Shown here in pieces: positions 44,985 through 59,491 of a DNA stretch of 64,000 nt. Every line of letters starts with the position of its first letter. Position 1 is the stretch's first letter. The stretch lies in contig OY288253.1 of NCBI GenBank assembly GCA_958450325.1, forward strand, positions 61,814,266-61,878,265, read 5' to 3'. The stretch comes from Agrostemma githago (Eukaryota > Streptophyta > Magnoliopsida > Caryophyllales > Caryophyllaceae). The notes below the pieces were generated by a model, which had not been told where the DNA came from, made no database searches, and saw nothing but the letters and a program-made list of their open reading frames with translations. The position numbers were made by a program, and so were the translations under genes.

Positions 44985-47900
44985 TGTTAACAAAGGTTTT
45001 CAAAGACAACTTTCATAAATAGTTATTCCTTATATTTCAGTTACAATATTTTGGAGTCAAAAGTTGTACTTTAGTTATACATTTTGGAATTATAAGTTAT
45101 AGTTAAATGAATTAAGGGCGATTTCTAATCAATTGACTACTCAGGGGACTGAAAATCATCCCTTAGTGAATTGATTAAAAACTTGGCTAAACTCCGTTAA
45201 ATGATCATAATAATCATTTAATTTATTAACCAAGTTCGTAGCCAAATCCCGACCTACAAATAGGGACAACCCCATAAGGAGACCTTTATTTGACTACGTG
45301 CTACTTGGCTATTTTATTGTAACTCCGTAACTAATTTCGAGAAAAGAATTTTTTTATGGAATTCGAGTTGGATAACACATAATATTTTCGAAATGTATTT
45401 CAAATAGTTGTATATTTTATTGGGCATTTTTAGGACTTTATTCAAAATCAAACTTAATTTCAACTAAGTTTATAGTCTTAAGAGCTTATTCTAAAACTCA
45501 AAAGAATACATGGGAATAATTTTTTTGATTGGTAATATAAGATTTTATCGCCTCATCATAATTTTTCGATTTAGGATAATTTACTCAAGGTTTATAGTTT
45601 TGAGATATGCTTTAAAGACCCAAAATAACGCACGATTATTCTTATTTATAATATAGAATCATCACCTTATTTTAATTTTTTCAATGTGGGATAATTTTAG
45701 GGTTTTAGTCCTTTTAAAAGCTTTTTAGGACTCAAAATTTGTTGGTTGATATTTAAAATCATAAGATTACTCATAAATAGACGATTACTCTTTATTTATA
45801 TAATCGAATTTGATCATCTTTTTGGAGTCTATACTTTTGATGAATGATTACTCTTATTTATATAATAAAAAAATCCACCTTATTATAATTTTTTGATGTG
45901 GGATAATTTTAATTAAATTTATTTAAGTTTAGATATAGTCTAATTAAGAACTTTTATTTATAGACGGATGCATGATTACTCTTATTTATAATACATAGAA
46001 TTCCATCACACCATCTTAATTTCGATGCGTGATAATTATACATTAACTATATACTTTAATTATACCTTTTTTTAAGTTCGAAAGATTGTTGGTTAATATC
46101 TAATAACGAAAGATTACGTAGAATTATATCACCTGATAATTTTAATTTAACTTTATTTGTAGTCTTATTAATAGCTTTTTTTAAGACTAAACGTTTTTTT
46201 GTTGACATCTAAGGATGAATGATTAGTCTTGTTTATAATATAGAATTTCATCACCATAGAATTTTATCGTTTTATTATGGTCTTAAGAGTTTTTTGAAGA
46301 CTCAAAAGATTTTGATTGATATCATATCTAAGAACAAATAATTAGTCTTATTTATAATATAGAACCATAATCATATTATAATTTGTCGATTTGGGATAAT
46401 TTAAATAAAATTTGTAGTCTTATTTATAATATAAAATCATCACCGTACCTTATTTTAATTGTTTCAATGTGGGATAATTTTAATTTTGTAGTATTATTAA
46501 GACTTTTTTAAACTCAAAATATTGTTGGTTGATGTCTAAGGAAAAAATTATAATTAGTCTTTTATGTATAGTCTTAAGAACCCTTTTAAGACTCAAAAGA
46601 TTTTTGTTTGATAAAACTTTATAATTTTTCGAATGTGGGATAGTTTTACTTAAGTTTCATCTTATTATAATGTTTCGATGTGAGATTATTTTAGTTAAGT
46701 TTGTAGTCTTATTAAGAGAGTTTTTAAGACTTAGAATTTTTTATTGATATTTAAAAACGAATTATTAGTCTTATTTATACTATAAAGTTTCGTCACTTTA
46801 TCATAACTTTTCGATGTGGGATGATTTATTTAAGTTTATAGTCTTCCATCCGCTCGTCAATTTTTTTTCGATGTGAGATAATTTAATTAAGCTTATAGTC
46901 TTAAAAGCTCTTTTTAAGTCTTGATTATTATAATACGAAGTATAGAATTTCATCACAATTTTCAATGTGGGATGATTTTAAGTTTGTAGTCTTGTATATT
47001 AAAAGTTTTAAGATTCAAAAGTTTTTTTGTCGGTATTTAACTCATAGTGTTGTATTTAAGCATTTAAAATATTCCACTTTTAGTATAAACATATGGATTA
47101 TCTTATTATATATTTTGGGATGAATGATTACTCTTATTTATATAATAATAAAAATTCACCTTATTATAATTTTTCGATGTGGGATAATTTTACTTAAATT
47201 TATTTAAGTTTAGATATATAGTTTAATTAAGAACTTTTATTCATAGACGAATGATTACACTTATTTATAATATATAAAATTCCATCAATCCATCTTTTCA
47301 TTTTACGATGCGGGATAATTATACTTTAACTATATAGTGTTAGTCCTAGAATTGTTTTTCGTCTCAAAAGATTTTTGGTTACATAGAACTTTCTATCACC
47401 TCGTTAAGAACTTTTTTTAGGACGAATGATTAATCTTATTTATAATATAGAATTATAATTTTTTGATGTGATATTATTTTTTACTTAAAGTTTGTAGTCT
47501 TATTAAGAGATTTTTTAAGACTTAAAAGTTTATTTAATAACGAATGATTAGTCTTATTTATAATATAGAATTCATCAACTTATCATATTTTTCGATGTGA
47601 AATAATTTATTTAAATTTATAGTATCCCATCATAATTTTTCGATGTGGGATAATTTAAAAGTTTTTCTTGGTCAATATTTAAAACGAATGATTATTCTTA
47701 TTTATAATATAAAATTTCATCATCTCGATGTAAGATAATTACTTAAGTTTATAGTCTTAGAAACTCTTTTTGAGATTCAAAAGACTTTTGGTAGATATCG
47801 AAGAACGAATTATTACTCTTTATTTATAATATAGAATTTCATTATCATATTGTAATTTGTCGATGTGGGATAATTTTAAAACTGGCATATGTTATAAATT

Positions 47901-48680
47901 CATCACATAATGTGAAACAAATGATACGAAATTTATACTCTAATGAAAGCATTTTTTAACACGAATCTAATTATTTCATTTTTATAATTTATTTTACGAT
48001 AATGTTTTAAAAAAATGAACTCTAAAGGTTTTCACGTCAGAATTGTAAAATATCACATTAATATAATAGATTAAAAATATATTGTAATAATCAAAAGATT
48101 CTCTAATTGATTTTTTTTATTATTTATAATACTTTTCTAATTTGAGGTTTGATTGAACGAACCAATGAGATCGCTCGAAAAAAGCCTAATATATATATAT
48201 ATATATATATATTGATTTTTGTTAACAAAGGTTTTCAAAGACAACTTTCATAAATAGTTATTTCTTATATTTCAGTTACAATATTTTGGAGTCAAAAGTT
48301 GTACTTTAATTATACATTTTGGAATTATAAGTTATAGTTAAATGAATTAAGGGCGATTTCTAATCAATTGACTACTCAGGGGACTGAAAACCATCCCTGA
48401 GTGAATTGATTAAAAACTTGGCTAAACTTCGTTAAATGATCATAATAATCATTTAATTTATTAACCAAGTTCGTAGCCAAATTCCGGCCTACAAATAGGG
48501 ACAACCCCATAAGAAGACCTTTATTTGACTACGTGCTACTTGGCTATTTTATTGTAACTCCGTATCTAATTTCAAGAAAAGGAAATTTTTATGGAATTCG
48601 AGTTGGATAACACATAATATTTTCGAAATGTATTTCAAATAGTTGTATATTTTATTGGGCATTTTTAGGACTTTATTCGA
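44985..48680 (+). repeat. 455-bp direct repeats flanking a 2.8-kb AT-rich segment in the left LTR
   Basis: TTTTTGTTAACAAAGG at about 44984 begins a copy that runs to GACTTTATTCAAAATC near 45448. A second copy starts near 48223 and ends near 48683. The right LTR has a single copy (about 61356-61825). The intervening 45449-48216 holds many degenerate units with GATGTGGGATAATTTT, TTTATAATATAGAATT and TCTTAAGA..TTTT, at irregular spacing. No coding sequence. Confidence 0.8.
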
Positions 48681-49593
48681 AATCTCATTGAGCGGGAAAG
48701 TCTCTATTGTGTACGAGATAACTTGGAAGAATAGCGCTTAGCTTAACCGTATAAAACCGTCCGTAGCGTACGAAGGGTCTTTGGCTGCCCTTGTCATTGA
48801 CTCGAGAGTAGGCGGGAGTGTGGCCATACTTTAGTTGGGGACCTGATCAGTCCCGTACATGTTAGGTGGATCGCACCCGGGTTTCCGTGAGTCGACAATT
48901 GGAGCGTGGCTGCGGGGATAACCAGCCGGGTGGTGAGTAGTCCGTGGTGCGGGTAACAACCCCACGTACCGGCATTCGACCCTGGAGATGAGAGGACGAA
49001 TTTTGTTTTAAACGTGTTTATGTCACCACGGTAAACAGGGGTAATAATGTAAGACCCCTGGTATCGGTGTGATTGGCGGTATATTATTATTGTACAAGTA
49101 TCAAATACGAAACTTATTCGGTAATTGTACAATGATTGGCCGGTATACCGTGATAAAACTTTTCCAAAAATAATACGGCACTTAAAACATTTCTTGCGAT
49201 TTTCAAAGTTATGTGTTATCGGTTGTGCATTTATGCACTGTTAAGTGATCTATGTTTGATTTAATATTTTATTCATATTAAATTTTGATAATTTACCCAC
49301 CTGACGATTTGTTTTTCTATGAAATTCTTTTAAAAATATTTTAATTGTCAGATTAAGGGAGACTGACCACTCCTCAGACGGGCAAGGTTGGAGATAGCTC
49401 AAGATGGGACACCAATGTATTTCTATTCTTCATGAAATTGTTATAATTAAATGTAATATTTAAGTACTTTAATAATTATTATGAAGTAATCTAGTTAGTT
49501 GAGAATAGTAATAACTCGAATATGTATTATGTCTTCCGCTGTTTCCTATTATAAACTTATTTATAAAGTCTGGAAAATCCGGGTTGTTACAGT

Positions 49594-49605
49594 TGGTATC
49601 AGAGC
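49594..49605 (+). other. Primer-binding site of the LARD (tRNA-iMet type)
   Basis: TGGTATCAGAGC two bases after the left LTR end, complementary to the 3' end of plant initiator tRNA-Met, the usual primer of chromoviruses. Confidence 0.9.
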
Positions 49606-52600
49606 ATGGTCTGATGACTTTATCTGCTCTAGAGCTTTAAAGCTCCCGACTAAGTTGGTAATAGAGTCTTATACTCCCAACTCACTCGGCTAGCGGAATC
49701 GAGTCATCTATTTTTTTAGGATAATAAGTTAAAGTAACTAGATCACTAGAATAAAGAAGTAAAGGGTAGAAGCAAATAAAGATTGACCTAGTTTTAGGAA
49801 CCCGTAGCTTCTGTTTTATCATTACTTGTTTTGACTTATGTGACTTACATTGTAATATGTACCTATGTGTAGGTTATATAGCTATATGCATATTATTTAG
49901 TCCTTAATAGTATTATCCATATATGTGTTATATTATTATATATATTTGTTGTCTAATAAACTATATAGTTATAAGAAACTATATATTCCTTAATAGTAAT
50001 TTTATTTACATGTATATATAACTAAGTTCATCTTATGAAGACCCGTCAGAATCAAGTAAGGATTATCACACTGCCACTATGAAGGAAAGTCTATTGCGTC
50101 ATCAAGTACTTTTAGAGACCGTAGTAATTTCGGGATGGAATCTTCTTAACTTAGGTTATAATGACGTGTGTATTGATACCTGTTGGTGGGTTAACTCCCT
50201 ACCATACTAACTTGGTTACTTTGGTTGCAGGGTATATAAAATAACATATCTAAATTATTAATTAAATATAAGAAATAGCTAACATAGTATTCAAGACACC
50301 TTTATTTAATAACAAAATTTGAAAACTTCACATACCGCGTTTCATTTAAAATTTTTGTTAATTTAATAATGCTTTCACCTTACTTATAATTCGTCGTAGT
50401 ATTAAATAAATTATCGGAAAGAAGTGTGTTTTCTTCATTTCTTTTAATTCGCTATAAATTTTTATGCTACCATCTTCTTATCGATCGTATTTTCGGATTC
50501 TCACTTTATTACTTGAACTTTTCTCCGTCTTTCCAAATTCACTTCAGTTTATTACTCTTTCTTTCGTTTCATTATAATAAAATTTGAACTTTCTAATCCA
50601 TACTACTATTTTTACGAGAAAGCTTATGACACTCTTATTCATCTATTTAGGGAATACGAGACCTATCTTACAAGACTATGCATTATTTGCATCATATTCA
50701 TGCTCAAATCTATCCCTTTACTTCTCAGTTTAGCAAACACTTCGAAATCCATTCGATTTATTAATTTTTACACTATCTTTCTATATTAGTAAATATTGTG
50801 ACGTTTCTTTTAATCCAAGTATATATAGTGAACTCAACAGCTAAAGTAATGCATTGTCAATTGTACTTCTAGTGCTTTTTTTTTGTTGTCTTGCGGCACT
50901 CCATTTCAATCAATTTTGAGATCTTCACTCCCTTCTTTAACTTGCGTTCATTGTTTTAGCCCATGCCACATTTTCTTTGCATAAGAACACTTTCGATGAA
51001 TAAGTGTGAGTGGCTTTCAGCATCATGTTCGCAGAAAATACATCTACTAGTTATTAGAAAACTTCGTTTTCAGCATATTGTCAAGTGTTACAAGCTTCCT
51101 TTGTCTTGTCCTTTACGTTACGAATTCATGTTTTGGAATCATCTTTTACCCCTTATCACCCTGACCCATCACCTATTACAATGCTTTCATCTGAAGCAAT
51201 CATATACCAATTCAACCTAGAACTTATCATTTCCTGCAAACTTTGTACCGACCTTATATTATTACCCTTACTTCCCATCCTCTTAATGCTTGAGGTGATT
51301 TTCATGATTGAAGTATATTGTTCCTTTTCTTTATCTCACAAATTGTCTTTGCTCCTATATAGGATGTAATATTAAGTCCAACTATTCGAAATGCCTATTT
51401 TACCATTGACAAAACTCTAAAACAATTGGCTAAACCACTATTTGGTTCCATGATGCAAGATCCTTAAATTGAATCCTCCTTCGTCCCAATGAACACTTAT
51501 TCGCTCACAATATTTATAAGACATGTTTTTCTTATCAGTAATGTCATTCCAAAATTAATTTTAGTATAAGTTATGTTGTCTCTTGAGCATAATATTCTTT
51601 TGATTAGTATTTGATTTTTATAAACCTTAATATTTTATTTTTAAAATCATTATCACTTTTGATCTAAATAGTGGGTCTTATTCATTCTTAACTTAATTTG
51701 AATTTTGTTTTTGAGTGAAAATTTTATTTAAAATGTATTCATTTTCGTTTTTCTTTTTAATCTTAATTATACTCTTTATTTAATAGTCGATTCTATCTTG
51801 ACCATTAAAATATAATTCTTTGAAATTTTATTCTCCTACAAACTCTAAATTTTAAAAATTTCTAACCCTCCTACCCCGTATGGAACCTTATTTGAGATAG
51901 AGCATGATATAGTCGCACATGTGGGATTAGTGGATGAATAATAGATGGTGACATAATCATACTTCAAATGGAGAGAAATGATATTCTTTGAGAAGTACTT
52001 GAACAATAGTCTAAAGGTGAATAGGTAATAAGATGTGGTATTGTTTTATGGATATTAATTTGTAAAACCACTATTTAAAGATATTTTAGATTTTTCTGAA
52101 TATAGGTTCTTGAATGGACCAGAAACATATTTGAGTAATATGAAGTTAAAAGAGTGAGTTTTGTAGTTGAAAGGGAAATATTGAAATAAGAATAACTTCA
52201 TTATGGATTGATATTAACCTTGGAAGAACAGTGAAAAAAGATGATGGTCTCTAGAATGTTTAGGGGATTAACAGTTATATTAATTTGGAGAAAATATGAA
52301 ACATGAGAAGTGGAATGGTATCGTTAGAATACTTGGGTTTTAGTCAGACATTCGTGGGATATAGAGGTGAAAACTAATAAGAATGATTAGAGACAAATTA
52401 TGTTATAGACTAATGGAACTATAAGAAGAAAGAATTTTGGGCTTATTAATTTTAATTTGATGGTTAGACATTCTCTTTAAGATTATGGAATAATATATGG
52501 AAGCTTGGAAACATAATTTTGAGGAACTTAGGAGTGAGATAGTCTTGTACATGTAACTATGAGAAGGTTGCAAGGAGATCATGCGACTATACGGTTAAGA

Positions 52601-53135
52601 TGGATATTTAAAATGTATCGAGGCAGATATGTTTATAATTCTACGGATTTTATGGATTAAGTTGGTAATTGAAATGATTTGATAAACTCGAGGATGTAGT
52701 ACATCATCTTATAAGGAACTAGATTCACATATTATATAAGCTAAGATAGACAATGATTTATGGAATATACATGGAGTAAAGATGAATTTTGAGAATTTTG
52801 AGAATAATCTAGGTCAAAGGATGAGGAAATATTATACTCGAGAGAATTGAAATGTTATACTCGAGGAAAGGTTATACATGGAGATATATTGAGGCTAAAT
52901 TATTATTTGGATTTTGTGGGCCATGATCTAGTCAGAATATTTATAATGCATTTGAGGATATAAGATGATAAGAATAATAATAATACATTTGAGGATATGA
53001 CCATATCGTCTGATAATGGATTAGACTCGGGTATAGTATGATTGTTAATTTCGTGGGAGTAATGCTTCCAGTAGAAAACCTATATCATCCTTGATAATTT
53101 TCGTACCTTACAAGTTTCGAGGACGAAACTTTTTG
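49606..53135 (+). other. Non-coding interior of the LARD
   Basis: AT-rich, and no gag or pol motif in any frame. Short open frames near 50963-51369 have no recognisable domain. The last about 45 bp before the PPT resemble the end of a chromovirus internal region. Confidence 0.75.
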
Positions 53136-53149
53136 TTAGGGGGTAAGAC
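53136..53149 (+). other. Polypurine tract of the LARD
   Basis: TTAGGGGGTAAGAC immediately before the right LTR start TGTAACACCCC at 53150. Confidence 0.8.
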
Positions 53150-53682
53150 TGTAACACCCCGTATTTTTCACAACGTTTTAGAAATATTTTCTACTTTACT
53201 TTCTATTTTATTGAATTTTAAAAACTACTAGACCCCCTTCCGTGGGATGGATAGAAATTTTATATTTGATTTCTACAAATTTTCTCATTTTATCCTTTCT
53301 TTCAAAATCTGTAACATGTCATTTTATTTATTTATTTATATTATTTTACTATTATTTATAACAAAATTTTCAGCTCAACTTAAAGACAACTTAAGTCGAT
53401 CATAACTTTCTCATTAATTCTCACACTTGCACACTCCAATACTCATTTCGAAGAGGAGAGTGGGTACTGCAACTTTCCAAAAGAAGTCGAAGACAAATTC
53501 AGACAACTACTAGACGGAAATGATCTGAAAAAGCCAAGAGTTATGCATAATATATTCCGTATTTCCTACTCGACATTATTATCAACCGTTTGATGCTAAA
53601 ACAATTTTTCAGGCAATATAATACAAAGTATATTGAGCATCGTTCGTATTTCATTATAATTTGAAAGACGTTTAGTTAAAAA

Positions 53683-53730
<48 letters not shown>

Positions 53731-54131
53731 TCATATGAAGATAACCCAAGTCAATTAAGTGACACCATACAAACCCGAAATTTGGACACATATTGGGCAT
53801 CCTAACCCGACACATTCACGCCACATCTATCCTCTCTCCTTATTCATTTCATGTTAATTACACTAATTTCCCACTACCTATGCTCATTAATCCCCTAAAA
53901 TCAATATGTAGAAAACTGACATTCACCTTCCAAAAACATTAACCCTCTCCCAGTAAACGAAATGAATGAGCAGATCTCCAAATTCCAATCCCCATTTCTA
54001 TTGAAAAAGGAAGGAGTATCACTTTGATTATCAATCACAGTAAATTAATCATCATCAAGCTCTTACTCTCAACATATGAATCACGGTATTATCACAACTT
54101 TTCTGATTTTGTTCAATTTCAAGAATATTAA

Positions 54132-54133
<2 letters not shown>

Positions 54134-54221
<88 letters not shown>
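54134..54221. repeat. (TA)n microsatellite
   Basis: About 44 TA units. The left LTR has only about 5 at the matching place, so this is an expansion after LARD insertion. Confidence 0.95.
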
Positions 54222-54224
<3 letters not shown>

Positions 54225-54430
54225 CATGCATCATATATTGACAGATCTCAATTAAAATAAATTTTTGGCTCACCAATAATCCATTTACGTTTCAATACAG
54301 TGGTGAAATTCAACAATACATGTATATTTCTTTGTGTTGATGTCGTCGTTTGGCCGATATTAAGAAGAAGACGAGTTGGGGTTCGAACGGAGTATGCATA
54401 TGTGGAATCACTGGGGTCGTCTCAAGAGTC

Positions 54431-54979
54431 TGTTGTATATAAATATTAACGTAATATGCTAGTAGGTTATATACTGAAACTAGATTAGGACGAGACGTAT
54501 CTCTGTCCTTAGGATAATATTAGCCCCCACTATATTGCTGATGGGATTATCAGGCTAATTACCCCCAGGATTCCCTAATCTTATAATGAAGTAACAGCAA
54601 TATTATTCATTCTCCATGAACATAATAGTTGTGTTTTGTATTTTTCTTGACATAAAGAAATTAGAGTTGCTCCTTCTTAGGTTTTCTGCCACTGTATATA
54701 AAGGAACAAATTTGGCGGTTATCTGTTCCGAATAGACACGACGATTGGCTGAAACCGTAAGTAAAGAAAAAAGATAAAGACGATTCTTGGCACTGTTATC
54801 TTATGATTTATTAAACATTAATAATCCTTGTATACATAATTAAGCCCATTGCTTAATTTGGCCCAATCGTTTAATCCAACTTAATCTAATATACTAAGCA
54901 TTCTAATCCTTCCCTGTGAGATAACTTATCACACTTAATAAAACAAAACATTGAAGACATTGAAGACTATTATCTAACA
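54431..54979 (-). repeat. Copia LTR (3' in element orientation)
   Basis: 549 bp with TG...CA ends. A minus-strand TATATAC motif lies near 54693-54700. Confidence 0.93.
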
Positions 54980-55457
54980 ATCCCCCACTTAGTCTTCAAT
55001 CAAACAAAATGCATTCATGAAAGTATCTTTCAATTTGAACTCCCAATTAGTGACGATCTTTCAAAATTCTAACGAAAACATGGCGGCTAAAAAGCTTTTG
55101 AGCCAGAATCCAAAAGTAAGAATCGTAAAAAATCTCACACAATTTGTTTCTATTTAATTATGTTCAAAAACAGGGTAGCACTGTTTATGGCCATGTGCTT
55201 CTCCTGGTTCATAGACATCTACAATAGTTAGACAAACTATTGTTTAGAAGCGGCACCACTCCCTATGTCTACATAGGTGAAATTCTACTGTCATTTGAAT
55301 TTCATTAAGAGTAATGAACTCACCCTAAAAAACATACACTAGTACAAACATTGCACTAATGCTTCTAATCAGTAATCAACAATTTGTTATTACCGCATTG
55401 AACCTACAGACTAAGAGTTTCTTAGAAAAAGGTTGGGTTCCCATTGTTGCTGATTAA

Positions 55458-58400
55458 TCAAATAGGTCTCAAACCCATTTCTCGGCTTGTTCCGTAAACC
55501 GTTTCTCTTGGAAGACCTTTTGTAAAGGGGTCTGCCAAATTGTTACACGATCTTACATAAATAACAGTTATGATCCCGTCGGATATTAACTGCCTTATAT
55601 ATGCATGTCTTAAGCTTATATGTCGAGATTTACCATTGTAAATCTTATTATAGGCTCTAGACAACGTTGCCTCACTATCACAATGCAAAGAAATAGCTGG
55701 CATAGGTTGTGGCCACAACTTTATATCTAACAGCATATTTCTTAACCACTCTGCTTCTCTGCCTGCAGCAGCTAAAGCTACAAATTCAGATTCCATGGTG
55801 GAATGCGTAATACATGTTTGTTTCTTCGAGGCCCAAGAAACAGCACCACCACCGAGCATAAAAATCCAACCACTGGTGGAATTATTATCTCCGCCTCTAG
55901 CTTTCCAACTAGCATCTGTGTACCCTTCAAGTACAGTCGAAAATTTCCATAATGCAAAGCATGATTTTTGGTTCTTTTTAAGTAACCAAAAATTCTACCA
56001 ATTGCGTGCCAATGTTCTGTACTAGGATTGCTAGTATATCGAGAGAGTTTGCAAACTGCAAATGCTATATCCGGTCTTGTACAATGAGTTGCATACATTA
56101 AGGAACCGATAGCACTAGCATATTCTAACTGTGCTACAACCCTTCAACTATTCACACAAAGCTTACGTGATGTATCATAAGGTGTATTTGCTTCCGCGAA
56201 ATTCAAATGCTCAAACTTCTTAAGCATTTTTTCAACATAGTGGACTTGGCTAAGAGAATAACCCCCACTATTTCTTCTAACTTTGATACCAAGGATAGTA
56301 TCAACCTCATTTAAGTCCTTCATCTTGAAGCATGAACTTAAATAAGCTTTGGTTTCATTAATGCCATTTACATTAGTACCAAATATCAACATATCATCTA
56401 CGTAAAGGCACAAAATGACACCGTAATCCCTTGTAAATTTCGAATATATACACCTATCAGCAGAATTATGTATAAAACCATAGGATAGAACGACGGAGTC
56501 AAATTCCTCACGCCATTGTTTCGAAGCTTGTTTTAAGCCATACAATGACTTAACTAGCTTACAAACTTTCTGCTCGTGTCCGGGAAGGACGAACCCTTCG
56601 GGTTGTTTCATATACACCTCTTCATCTAAATCTCCATTTAGAAAAGCCGTCTTTACATCCATTTGGTGTATACATAGATTATTCAAGGAGGCCAAAGCCA
56701 ACAATACTCTAATGGATGTAATTCTAGCCACAGGAGCATAAGTGTCAAAATAATCTACTCCTTCTCTTTGGCTAAAACCTTGACAAACAAGTCTCGCTTT
56801 AAAAACTTTAACTGATTCATCATCCACACTTCTTTTTACCTTAAATATCCATTTACATCCTATAGCTTTGGAACCGGGAGGCAAGTCTAATAAAACCCAA
56901 GTCTTATTTACCATTAAAGACTCCATTTCATCATCTATTGCTTCTTTCCAAAAAGCAGAGTCTCGTGAAGCCATTGCTTCTCGAAATGTCTTTGGATCCG
57001 TCGTTTCGTTCTCAATATTGAGAACCATTGCGATTTTATTGGTAACTACTTCTCTATTACCTTCCACGAGAAAGGCAGTAGCTAAAGAGTGGATAAAGTC
57101 CGGACCGAAATTCTTTTCCGTTCTCGGTCTTAAACTTCTTCTAAGTTCACTAGTAGCGTTCAGATTCATCCTTACTTTACTAGAAGAACTATTAGAATTA
57201 TTTATTCCGATTTGCGGTATTTGTGGCGTCTCATCGACACTTCTTGTATCATTCCAGAATTTATTTTCAAAAAATTTCACATCTCGAGATTCCACAATTA
57301 CATTAGTGTCTAAATCCAAAAGTCTATATGCTTTAGAATTCTCTGCGTATCCCACAAAAACACTTTTCAAAGCTCTTGGACCTAATTTTGTTTTCTTAGG
57401 ATCAGGGACTTTGTAATAGGACAAACATCCCCAATCTCTAAAATATCCAATATTATGCTTTCTTCCTCTCCAAATTTCATAAGGAGATTTTTTTACCTTT
57501 TTTGAAAGAACTCTATTATGTACATGACATGCTGTTAGTAACGCTTCACCCCATAGATTCATAGGTAAATTGGAGTTAACAATCATGGCATTTACCATGT
57601 CAACTAGGACTCCATTTTTCCTTTCAGCCACCCCATTCTGTTGGGGTCTATATGGTGCACTAACTTAATGAATAATGCCATTATCTTCACAAAAGGAAAT
57701 GAACTCAGTAGGAAAATATTCCCCACCCCTGTCACTTCTCAAAATTTTTAATTTCTTCCCCTTTTGTGTTTCAACCATAGCCTTGTAAATTTAAAACATG
57801 TCATATGCTTGATCTTTAGATTTCATTAAAAAGACATAGGTAAATTTAGAACAATCATCAATAAAAGTAATAAAATACCTACTCCCACCTCTTGTTAAAA
57901 CACCATTCAATTCACAAATATCAGAATGTACAAGTTCTAATATTTCAGAATGTCTATCAACCTTAGGAAATGGTTTCCTTTTCATTTTTGCTTGGACACA
58001 AATTTCACATTTTTCTTTATGTTCATTACCATAAGAAATAACTCCGCTTTTACACATGAGTTTCATCGTTTGATAGTTAACATGTCCTAAACGATTGTGC
58101 CAAAGAGTAAAGGTTGTGCAATCTATATTAAACGTGAAACCAAAAGAATCCGCACAAGAATAATTTGAACTTTCAACTTTATTAATACTTAGTTTAAACA
58201 TGCCATCAAATACATATCCTTTCCCGACAAAAGAACCGGCTTTTGACATAATAATCTTATCGGACTCGATAACAGCTTTGAGTCCCTTTTTACATAATAC
58301 AAATCCGGAGACTAAATTTTTCTTTATGGGAGGAACATGTAGCACATTAGTAAGAGTAACTTTCTTTCCAGAGGTAAATTGAAGTACCACACTTCCTGTT

Positions 58401-59491
58401 CCAAGAACTTTGTTGGAAGAATGATCTCCTAACAGAACTTCATGACCATCGACGGCCTCGACATAGTCTTTGAAGAATGACCGATTGTTGCAAATATGGG
58501 TGGTAGCACCAGAGTCCTACCACCAATCATCGCTTCTAGCGACTGCAGCCATGTGCAATTCTTGGATCATTCCAATATGCATTTCGGAAACCATGGCAAT
58601 AATCTCGTTGTCCCTCTGTTCGACAACGTTTGCAACCGACTTGTCATCATTGTTCTGCCTCTTATTATCTTTCTCCCTTTCTTTCTTTGGATTCTTACAG
58701 AATCGCTTGATATGGCCTTTTTGGAGACAATTGTGACACACAATTTCGGACCAATCTTTCTTACCCTTTTTCTGAGGATTAGAAGAGTTTGAGTCTCCAT
58801 TTGCCTTTCTTTTGTTCCTGCGATTCGTCTGATTTACATAATTAACATTAGAACCAGATGCAAAATTAAGATCCTTCTCCCGAATTCGAGTTTCCTCTTC
58901 GATTCGTAAGTGTTTCTGAATCTGGTCTAAAGTGAATTCTTCAGAAGTATGTAACAGCTTCTTCCTGTAATTATTCCAGGATGGTGGCAATTTGGCAATT
59001 ATTCCTCCCACGATTAATTTTTCTGGAATTTCTATTGACAGATCTTTGAATTTAGAAATCAAAATCAGAAATTCATGTACTTGATCAAGAATAGATGTGC
59101 CATCAACCATTGTAAATTCAAAAAATTTAAAAGTGATGAACTTATCTGCCCCTTGTTTTTCAGCATCATACTTGAACTCTAGGGATTTCCACATCTCTTG
59201 TGCAGATTGAATTGGAGTATAAAGATCGTAAAGACGATCCGAAAGTGAATTCAGAATGTACCCTCTGCATAACATCTCGTCTTCAGTGCGTTTTTTCCGT
59301 TCTGCAATCATTCCTTCAGTGTCTTTATCGGATGAGTCTGGTAGTGCACCCAACTTTGGGTCAAGGACATAAAAGATCTTCATTGTAGTGAGTAAGAATG
59401 ACATCTTTTCCTTCCAACTCAAGAAATTTGTTCCATCAAAACGATCTAGTTTCACAGCATCATTACCGAAAATCTTCATAGTGCTTTCCAT
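55458..59491 (-). pseudogene. Ty1/copia gag-pol polyprotein
   Basis: Gag starts MESTMKIFGNDAVKLDRFDG at 59491 and has a CCHC knuckle (CHNCLQKGHIKRFC, near 58745). The protease site DSGAT follows a TAG at about 58515-58517 (WW-stop-DSGAT). Integrase: LWHNRLGH and CEICVQAKMK zinc residues near 58100-57990, a TAA near 57792 and a TAA near 57665 before VSAPYRPQQNG. Reverse transcriptase: IGCKWIFKVKRS, YVDDM at 56404-56390. A TAG after LCVNS lies near 56143. A frameshift near 55940 precedes the RNase H part ([30 protein letters not shown]) ending 55458. It is a multi-stop relic, although domain order and length are normal. Confidence 0.93.

Larger units (their letters stand above)
30816..49591 (+). 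repeat. Left LTR of the LARD (interrupted)
   Basis: Segments 30816-32091 and 43726-49591, with the Tat element 32092-43725 between them. The uninterrupted reading is seen in the right LTR near 60108. It contains an extra 3.2-kb stretch (one copy of a 455-bp repeat plus 2.8 kb) absent from the right LTR. A (AAT)n microsatellite lies at 31350-31428. Confidence 0.85.

Noticed and set aside
48690..49000. GC-richer stretch resembling rRNA or a gene
   Set aside because: Present in both LARD LTRs at the same place and without rRNA motifs; it is LTR sequence.
49594..49620. tRNA-iMet-like sequence
   Set aside because: Only about 12 bases complementary to the tRNA end, directly after an LTR. It is a primer-binding site, not a tRNA gene.
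50963..51369. Open frames in the LARD interior
   Set aside because: Overlapping short frames in AT-rich DNA, with no domain and no codon bias.
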